This document shows positions 56,833 to 64,000 of a stretch of DNA of 64,000 bases, in pieces (the first letter of the stretch is position 1; the number at the start of each line of letters is the position of its first letter). Origin of the DNA: Arthonia radiata (taxonomy: Eukaryota > Ascomycota > Arthoniomycetes > Arthoniales > Arthoniaceae); assembly GCA_002989075.1 (NCBI GenBank), contig PSQN01000012.1, positions 2,120,480 through 2,184,479 on the forward strand, written 5' to 3'. The position numbers and the translations under genes were made by a program. The notes below the pieces were generated by a model. The model was not told the origin of the DNA. It did no database searches and saw only the letters and a list, made by a program, of their open reading frames with translations.

Positions 56833-58206
56833 ATGTGCTTTGTGAGTAAAGCTCTGCATTGATGCTTAACAGTCGCTGACATATGCGCAGACGCTTCTGG
56901 TATCGCTCCGGTTTCAAGATCCTCGTGGCTGCCAAGATGTACAACGACGGACCGGCGGGCGATACTGGATCCGCTAGGGCAGAGCACGTCCATGCTATGA
57001 ATTTCGGGAGGGCGGCCGATGTGAACCGCCTGTCACTCATTTATGCACACCGATCGGATGATGAGTTTGCAAGCAGCGACCCAGAAGCACACTGCAAGCT
57101 GGCAAATATTAGCACGCTCTAGAGATCGCCAGTGTGTAATTGCTTGCTCTTTCATGAATTCAATCTCGAACCTCAGCTACACTCTCCTATCTTCCAACGA
57201 AGGGCGGACTGTCGCAAGCGTATGTTAGTTCCTCGTCTGCTACTGCTATTCATCCATCTAGGAATTGTGCCGTTTGTACTCTGAGATGAGAATTAGAGAG
57301 ACAACGACACGGCGAGAAAACTAGCGCAGCTCTTGTATACTAGACTGTGCATCTCAAAATAGGTTGCCGGCCGCCAAAGACGCGTCCACAATCTGAGCAC
57401 CTAAGATAACAGCCTGTTAGACGATACGCCAATATCGAGCGTAAGAGTATAAGTATCTATGCCTCAGGGTAATCGTATAGATACCGGGGAGATAGCGTAG
57501 CTAATTCTGATTAATATTGGAGAACTTCTCGTCCTATACAACGGCTTCGAGTATAGGTCGGCAAGCTATGCTGACGCGCACTATGCGGCAAACGCTGAGG
57601 TTGACTGCTTGTCTCGACACAAATAGCGCATGCTTTTCGCTCGGAATAGGGCAATATCCTGCTCGTACATACGCAATGACCTCTGTGTCGGAAAAAGACG
57701 CCTCAGTCACGCCAACGTGCGGAGAATGGAAGCTTCAGGTTTAGGGTACGCCGTTTGCTTACTCATCATAGAAGTTCTTGGCGGCTTCTGCCTGTGCTTT
57801 CAGCCCTACGGGGCTATGCCGTGCTCAGTTCGCTCTTCACTCGATCCGCCGGCCTCTTTCTTCTTCTTCTTCCTCTCAACAGCTCTCCCTCCAACACCGC
57901 TTTGTTTCATCAACACACCCCCAGTTTAATCACCAAACAAGGTAACAAAGCAAGCGCTTTCACCAGTGACACTTCTGAGAGCCCCATTTACTTGTCGCGA
58001 AGCTTGAACAGCGGTTTGGCAGACCTTTGGGTTGAGGACAGGTTCGAGACTCGATCGCAACAGCAGTCAGGACACATTTCAGGATTGACTTTTCAACTCC
58101 ACCCTGTGCTGCCCACTTCGGGCTTCTTGGAACCCGTGGCTTTTGTTGTTGCTGTAGTTAGCTCGACTTCGTGCTGTTGAATGTCAAAATTCTAAACATC
58201 TGCGCG
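56833..58206. other. Intergenic region before MPE1
   Basis: About 1.37 kb. The 3' part (57,830-57,930) has a long pyrimidine tract (TTCTTCTTCTTCC..) typical of a fungal promoter or leader. No supported gene. Confidence 0.5.
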
Positions 58207-60150
58207 ATGTCTTCCAACGTGTTCTTCAAATTCACCAGTCAGCGAGAACCTTCTCGCGTGACCTTTGACGGCACTAGCATCTCGGTCTGGGAGCTCAAGC
58301 GAGACATCATCACCCAGTCACGCCTTGGAGATGGCACCGACTTTGACCTGATCGTCACCAATCCCGACACGAACGAAGGTCTGTAACAGCACCGCTGCCC
58401 TTTACACCTGAGAGTTGCTGACTAAAGGCCCAGAGTACGACGATGATACGACGCAAATCCCTCGATCGACCTCCGTCACTGCGAAGCGCGCTCGACCATC
58501 CCAAGGCCCTGGCCGCGGCCGCGCTGCTCGCTACCTGACCGGTAAGATGCCTACGATGACCAAGACCGTCTTCAAGCCGGAACAAGCCACGCCGGCGGCC
58601 TCGAGCAATATGGCAGCCTCCGAGGAAGAGAGCATCGCAGCTATGCTGAAGGATAGCGACCTGCAGTGGCGACAAGAGAAAGCTCGAATGGCAGAGTAAG
58701 TACCGCCACACCCTTTCAGCGTTCAGGTGATGTACCATAATACTGACTATTCAACAGCGCCCAGAAAGTGTCTCGACCGGGCGGGCCGCCTAAGCGGCAG
58801 AATCAGAACGCACCGGACAACCCACCACCCGTTGGATACGTTTGCCATCGATGCAGGAAGCCAGGTCATTGGATCCAGGCGTGTCCAACGAACACCGATG
58901 CAAATTTTGACAATGGTCCTCGAGTGAAGCGAACCACAGGCATTCCGCGGTCCTTCCTGCGAACGGTGACGGAAGACCAAGGCACTGTGTCTGATGGTCT
59001 CACCGAGGAGAAGAAGGTTCCATCAAATATCATGGTGAATGCAGAAGGTCAGCGAGTGGAAGCGATACCTGATGAGGCATCATGGAAGCAATACCGAGCC
59101 AAGGCGGAAGCATCAGCTGCCAAGAACAGCGAATCTGTTGCAGATAGCAAGGAACTTGAGGACCGCGGACTTGCTTGCCCTATTGACAAGCGCCTCTTCA
59201 TAGATCCGCACAAGACGCCATGCTGCGGGCACACCTACTGCCGCGAATGTATAGAGGCCGCCCTTGATGATTCTGATCTCATTTGCCCGAACTGTGGTGA
59301 GCAGGCTTTGCATGATGACTTGAAGGCAGATGATGAAATGGTGCAAAAGACCAAGGAATATCAGGATGAGAAAGCAGCCAAGGCGAAGGCTGCCGATGCC
59401 AATAAGTCCCCGCCGAAGTCCCCGCAGTCATTAGGTGATCGAAAGGGATCGCAATCGCCTCCATCTTCTACGCCAAACCCCAAAAAGCGCGCTGCAGAAG
59501 ACGAACTCGCAACTAATCGCCAGAAGACCAGGTCGCCGCCAGGCTCGAAGCCACAGAGTCCCAAGCCTCATGCACACAATGCGATCAAAAGCCCTGAGAA
59601 GAACTCCGCTACGCCGTCCGTGAACGCAGCGCGGACGGGTGCCAAGACCGAGAACGATTTCGAAAAGCAGATGAATGAGCTCGCAAAGCAACACGGCTTC
59701 AATAACCAAATGCCTGGAATCTCCATGCCCATGCCCAATGGTTTTCCTCCTTTCGCAATGCCCAACATGCCCGGTATGCCCATGAATCCGGCCATGATGC
59801 AGCAGATGATGCAGAGCGGCATGAACGGCATGAACGGCATGAATCCCTGGGCTATGGGCATGATGGGCATGCCGAACATGATGACTGGCAACAATCCTGG
59901 CATGAACTTCAATCAGAACAGCAATGGAATGAACGGCGGCTGGAACGGCGGCCACATGGGCAGCGGTAAGAATAACATGAATTTGAATCCAGGCATCCCG
60001 ACCGGACCAAAAGCACAGAGAACTCAATTCCCGCAGCAGCAGGCCTCCCAAGGCAATGAGGGAGATGCGTATATGCGGAAGCCGCTGAATCCGCAGCGGA
60101 CTGCGCATCGAGCGAGGAGAGTACGACCGACGGACTTCAAGGAGCTGTGA
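58207..60150 (+). CDS. MPE1: Mpe1, cleavage and polyadenylation factor subunit (DWNN/RBBP6 family)
   Basis: Mpe1 is a subunit of the cleavage and polyadenylation factor that cuts and tails pre-mRNA. Exons: 58207-58378, 58428-58695 and 58758-60150, giving 610 aa. A ubiquitin-like DWNN domain occupies residues 1-about 77 (SNVFFKFTSQREPSRVTFDG, then SVWELKRDII and DFDLIV). A CCHC zinc knuckle uses C176, C179, H184 and C189 (YVCHRCRKPGHWIQAC). A RING/U-box-like domain at about 285-330 has CPIDKRLF, CCGHTYCRECI and CPNCGEQ. This order is specific to Mpe1/RBBP6. The C-terminal half is disordered: Ser-Pro rich (KSPPKSPQS), then Met/Asn/Gly-rich ([26 protein letters not shown]), and ends basic. It lies about 2.8 kb downstream of HRP1 on the same strand. 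Confidence 0.96.
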
Positions 60151-60689
60151 GGGCCACGGAGGAGAACACGAAGGAAGGCGTTGAGATCCAGCACACATAC
60201 GAACCGATTATGACATTAATTGACGACGAGCATTCTGCATGGGGCGATAGCATTGGGAGGACTTGGAAATTGATTTCAGCGTGGCGTTGGCGGTCAGCGA
60301 AGGCAGTCAGCAAAGGCGGCTTAAAGCAGTACATATCACATCTAGAACTAGCCACTCACCAGCACTCTACGCGGAGAAAGCGTGAGATCTGTATCATCAA
60401 TACATGTCACACTGTCAACCGCCTCACCTCTCGTTTCTTCTCTAAAACATAGATAGCCTCAGATAGTGAGCAAAAGTGTTGCATGCTTCGCAGCTATTGA
60501 CAGCTACGACAGAATGTATAGGTAAGTGTAGCTGTGAGAAACACACAACATGGTGAAGAGAAAGAGGGCATAGTTCGGACTTCTGCTTCGGCAGCCTGAG
60601 GATCTCTGACACTTGACTACTATGACTTTCTTCCTCTACAGAGATTTCCTTCCCAGCCATGAAGTCGCGAGATCGCCTCAGCTCGCACT
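60151..60689. other. Convergent intergenic region
   Basis: This holds the MPE1 3' UTR and the 3' side of the minus-strand small gene. No gene is recognised. Confidence 0.5.
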
Positions 60690-60967
60690 TCACCTCTCAG
60701 AAGTAGAGCCACCCTGACCCCCTTGGTTGCCCGAGTGGCCCTGAAATGGATTCACCTTTCCCACGAACGTATGCAACTTAGACTCGAATGCCCCATGCAG
60801 CTTGGCTTTGGCGTCCTGTTCAGCCTCGTACTGAGCGTTGCTATCCTTGTCCGCCGGTCGTTGCTTCTCCGCGTCCGCCGCATTGTGCAGTTTAGCCTCC
60901 CATTGAGACCTACGGTTTTCGATGCAGGGTGAAAGTTGGTGAGCTGAGGATCGTCGCGTTCGGCCAT
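60690..60967 (-). pseudogene. Small hydrophilic protein, tandem paralogue A, with apparent -1 frameshift
   Basis: The minus strand begins MAERDDPQLTNFHPASK from ATG 60,967, matching the gene at 62,012-62,293 (MADRDPPPANFPKPSK). The match then continues in another frame (ENRRSQWEAKLHNAADAEK.. to HSGNQGGQGGSTSER, stop at 60,690). Switching frames costs one base, in the AAAA run at 60,916-60,919. The downstream frame alone is open back to 61,064, but that reads through what is promoter in the other copy. The upstream 110 bp are also similar between the copies. It is either a recent pseudogene or a sequencing error in a homopolymer. The protein is polar with a His/Gly/Gln-rich end; function unknown. 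Confidence 0.62.
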
Positions 60968-62011
60968 GATGGTGATGACTCAAATCAGGACTTTTGGATG
61001 GTAGATGATCGAAGGGACGCAAGAAGATGAGAGTGTTATGAGTGTCTTGAAGAGGGTCCGACATGGGAAGGGAATGGGCTTAATATAGTGGACGTACTGG
61101 GCGTGAAAAGTAGTACATTTGGTTGAATTTGCGAACATACGTAGTCGTAGCTTCTCACGCATAGTTAGTCTTTCTACGAACGGAATCGTTAATGAAGCAT
61201 ATCTAGCCTTACCGATATCATGACTATTGAAATTTATCCCTTTTGCGTAAAACCCAGACTGGACCACTGCATATAGGCAATTTTACGACCCGGTCGTTGT
61301 TGTGGAATCGGCGGTAACGCGTAAAAAACCCGTTTCGGCTGGTGCACAGTATAACGGGTGAAACCATGCTAGCATTACTTAATTCTATTGATGAATACAG
61401 ACTTTTGTGTTCGTCGCGGGCTCGCTAGGGGCCTGTCTTCCGGGGGCGTCTTTGATGAGCGTCTCTGAAGCATCGAATGTAGTGTGTGTTTGAATCCTCA
61501 CCGGTCACAGTGTGAGATGATTGAGTCCGTTTCCAGAGCTTTGTGACGCAAGACACTGTCACGCCCCCTGGAATTCGCCCCTCGACCGTCGAATGGCGGG
61601 AAATGGTAACACGTACGGAAGTCTTAGACGGCCTTTAGACGGCATTATGTTCCTTTTGGAGACGTACAACGTCAGACGAGGCTTGCTATTTCGTTAGCAT
61701 AACAGGCACAGCTTCGCTCTAGGATATACTTGGCTTCAAAATGCTTCTCGTGCGCGGGTTCGGTAAGGACGCGGATGTTGATGTGCCTTTTGTCTTATAT
61801 GAGCAGTGGAGTCATAGATTTGAGGTCAGCGCAGCAAAGTCGACGACACCATTATTGTTTTCTAAATGAAACGAGAGGCTTAAAGGAGCGAGGACGTGTT
61901 GATTGGGTTTCTATATAGTACAGAGCAAGGAGCCACGTCTTGACTACCTATCGTTCTGTTATATTTCGTACAGCTTTTTTCTTAGGAGCGGCGAACGCCT
62001 CAGCCCGCGCT
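60968..62011. other. Spacer between tandem paralogues A and B
   Basis: The first about 110 bp are paralogue A's promoter. The rest has no supported gene; short frames are not protein-like. Confidence 0.45.
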
Positions 62012-62293
62012 TCAGCTCTTGGAAGTAGAGCCACCCTGGCCCTCTTGGTTGCCAGAATGCCCATGCCCGTGAGGGGGATTGATCTTCTCCACAAATGTAT
62101 GCACCATGCTGGGGACCGGCTTATGTAGCTTGGCTTTGGCATCCTCCCTGTCGGCGAACTTGTCGAGATCCTGCTGGGTCGTTACGCGTTGTATCTTCGC
62201 GTCCTCCTCATTAGCCAGTTCGGCCTCGTATCGATGCCTGTGGTTCTTTGATGGCTTGGGGAAGTTGGCGGGAGGAGGGTCGCGGTCGGCCAT
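62012..62293 (-). CDS. Small hydrophilic protein, tandem paralogue B
   Basis: Single exon of 93 aa from ATG 62,293. It opens with MADRDPPPANFPKPSKNHRH, has an acidic/basic helical middle (DLDKFADREDAKAKLH), then VHTFVEKINPPHGHGHSGN and a Gly/Gln/Ser end (EGQGGSTSKS). No hydrophobic core or signal peptide. It is the intact member of a tandem pair with 60,690-60,967. No known family recognised; the composition resembles small stress- or development-induced fungal proteins. Confidence 0.74.
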   Translation of the reverse strand: MADRDPPPANFPKPSKNHRHRYEAELANEEDAKIQRVTTQQDLDKFADREDAKAKLHKPVPSMVHTFVEKINPPHGHGHSGNQEGQGGSTSKS

Positions 62294-63408
62294 AGTTGTA
62301 ATAGTCTACGTTGGGACATTTGAATAGTAGGTGTTTTGGGCTTAATAATCGAGAATGTTATAAGTGCCTTGAAGAAGGCTCAAGATTGCGAGGGAACTGG
62401 GATTACAGATGCCTGCCTGGGGAAGACACGTATTAATATGTCGGAGCCTGCGAGATCCACAGAGATATGAGCGTCTGTCCATGCGCATTTCAGGGACACC
62501 GCGAGAGATCATGGTGGCCAGGAAGGATGGTCATCATGTCATCGCCTGCTGGCTTCTTTGTGGCGTCTGGGTTCCTATTCGTGCTAAGAAGGCAGTTCAC
62601 CAGAGCGTAGCACGACCCCGCTTGCATGCTTGCGATCTCAGAGATGCCTAGAATCCTGAACCAGGCATTCATTGCGTATGCGATGGAATGCAGCGCGAGT
62701 AGGAAAGGGAAGAAGAGTTGGTCGGTTGGATCCGCCCTCAACATTCTGTGTCGTAAGACATTGTGAACCCACTTCGGACCGCCAGACAATGATGGGTTGG
62801 GGGCCTGAGGGGGCCGAACGTCCTGACATGCACTGCGCTCTGTGGCGTCACTCCGTTCGTCGCTGCAACGTTCGGCTGTATCCTAGCCGTGCTGTTTCGT
62901 TGGCAATATAAACCTTCATCTCACCTTGAAATGGAATGGCTCTCAACTTGCCCAACTCTTGCTAATTGCGCCTGCACGTGGTTCTTAACGTGCCTTTTGT
63001 CTTGTATCAGCAGCGAAATGACAGTTCTTCCAAAGATCAAAGCGCTCTGCAATTTCGTCCATGATGTGGAGCGGACGCTCATAGCGGCGCTGCGAGACCA
63101 GTCCGAGGTGAACCTTCATCAAGCGCATTTCGTCTGCGATGATGCGCTTCACGCCTCGTTAAGATACTCACGTGTCTGTAAATGCGAATCTGTCCAGTCC
63201 TCAACGCCGACTTACCAATATCCGGTGACGGACGCAACTCAATTCATCCATCACGCTAGACTAATTCATCATTAAAGGGGATGCATTATTGCCTAAAGTA
63301 GCATGTGCCCCGCTATACAACTAACCCTGCCGACAAGCCACCAGTGTTAAATAATCCCACGACGGATTCTGCCATGACCTGTTTCCCCCACATCTTCTGT
63401 GTTCCACC
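62294..63408. other. Divergent intergenic region
   Basis: About 1.1 kb between paralogue B (minus) and the thioesterase gene (plus). A 128-codon open stretch at 62,889-63,275 lacks an ATG at its start and shows no motif. No supported gene. Confidence 0.45.
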
Positions 63409-63870
63409 ATGACCACTTCTGCTGAAACGAACGATGAGGCAAGAGCGCCTACACTTGCTCACGTCCAGGCACATCTCTCCTATCTCCTCATCAACTCCCC
63501 CATCTACTCCCACCTCTTCAGCTCCTGCACCCTAATCTCCGCTGTCCGTGGCCGTGTGCTCATTCGTCTGCCGCTCCTCCCCATCCACCTGAACTCAAAG
63601 CGCTCGCTTCATGGCTCCGTGTCAGCAACGCTCGTAGATTTCCTGGGAGGCGTTGCAATCGCGAGCCACGATTGTAGAGACAATACCGGAGTGAGCACAG
63701 ACATCCATGTGAGCTATTTGAGTGGTGCGAAGGAGGGCGAAGTCCTGGAGTGCGAGGGCAACGTTGAAAAGTGCGGTGGGACTTTGGCGTATACCAGTGT
63801 GGTGATACGGAAAGAAAGCGGAGATGTGGTGGCTAGGGGAAGTCACACGAAGTTCGTGAAGACTCGGTGA
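63409..63870 (+). CDS. Hotdog-fold thioesterase (PaaI/ACOT13-like)
   Basis: It hydrolyses acyl-CoA thioesters; ACOT13-type members act on medium and long chain acyl-CoAs. Single exon of 153 aa from ATG 63,409 (ACCATGACC context). The hotdog core is visible: SLHGSVSATLVDFLGGVAIAS (central helix with the catalytic-type Asp), then GVSTDIHVSYLSGAKEGEVL, a CGGTLAYTSV strand and ARGSHTKFVK at the end. Length is normal for the family. No clear mitochondrial signal, so location is open. Confidence 0.9.
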   Translation: MTTSAETNDEARAPTLAHVQAHLSYLLINSPIYSHLFSSCTLISAVRGRVLIRLPLLPIHLNSKRSLHGSVSATLVDFLGGVAIASHDCRDNTGVSTDIHVSYLSGAKEGEVLECEGNVEKCGGTLAYTSVVIRKESGDVVARGSHTKFVKTR

Positions 63871-64000
63871 GAGGAAGAGTTAAATCCACAACACGCTACC
63901 TCTTTGCGTTTTGCTTCCAAGATGCAATGGAGCGTGAACTCACTCTTGTAGCGGAGAGCACTTGCGCCTTCTGTTCATAATCATAAAAGCCGGAGCCAGT

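Noticed and set aside
59431-60198. 255-codon minus-strand frame
   Set aside because: Antisense of the low-complexity MPE1 C-terminus, same reason as above.
62889-63275. 128-codon frame as a protein gene
   Set aside because: It begins at a CTG codon, not ATG, has no motif, and lies in a promoter-like spacer.

Overview
The window looks like chromosomal DNA of a filamentous ascomycete. A Dothideomycete is my best guess, but that is inference from protein flavour, not proof. Three things point to a filamentous fungus: genes split by many short introns (about 46-75 nt, GT..AG with CTAAC/CTGAC-like branch sites); dense, mostly single-copy genes on both strands; and a sharply bounded AT-rich block of transposon corpses. 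In that block C:G-to-T:A transitions have turned Gln, Arg and Trp codons into stops, the signature of repeat-induced point mutation (RIP).

Layout. 1-18,710 is a RIP-degraded transposon island. It holds the 3' part of a Ty3/gypsy chromovirus with a chromodomain (1-about 2,560) and its probable LTR. Next comes an inverted 5' fragment of a Ty1/copia element (3,766-4,486). Two copia elements then lie in direct tandem and share the middle LTR (5,589-15,899, three LTRs of 508 bp each). An extremely AT-rich stretch with no readable gene closes the island. Base composition changes abruptly at about 18,710.

18,710-64,000 is ordinary gene-rich DNA. In order: an old-yellow-enzyme-type oxidoreductase; two F-box-like proteins; a conserved Cys-containing hypothetical; a DUF1295 membrane reductase-like protein; a PIG3-type quinone oxidoreductase; an MFS sugar transporter; a large fungal signalling-type protein with frame problems; small membrane or disordered proteins; a UCH-type deubiquitinase; a MITE with hAT hallmarks; two tandem paralogues of a membrane-anchored F-box-like family; ATG7; dCMP deaminase (tail-to-tail with a GYP1-type Rab GAP); HRP1 and MPE1 (both mRNA 3'-end processing factors); small hydrophilic proteins including a tandem pair; and a hotdog thioesterase.

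Genes that plausibly work together are HRP1 and MPE1 (cleavage/polyadenylation), and ATG7 with the GYP1-like GAP (autophagy and membrane traffic, a looser link). I see no CRISPR array, rRNA or convincing tRNA, and no biosynthetic cluster. The most notable items are the tandem copia array with unequal RIP damage, the 358-bp MITE with perfect 19-bp TIRs and an 8-bp target duplication, several genes whose first coding exon is only 6-25 nt, a GC-AG intron, a 1.19-kb intron in HRP1, and two tandem duplicate pairs in which one copy has a start or frame lesion. Coordinates of spliced genes give the whole span; exon joins are in the evidence. All splice sites were read by eye from sequence and phase, without transcripts.
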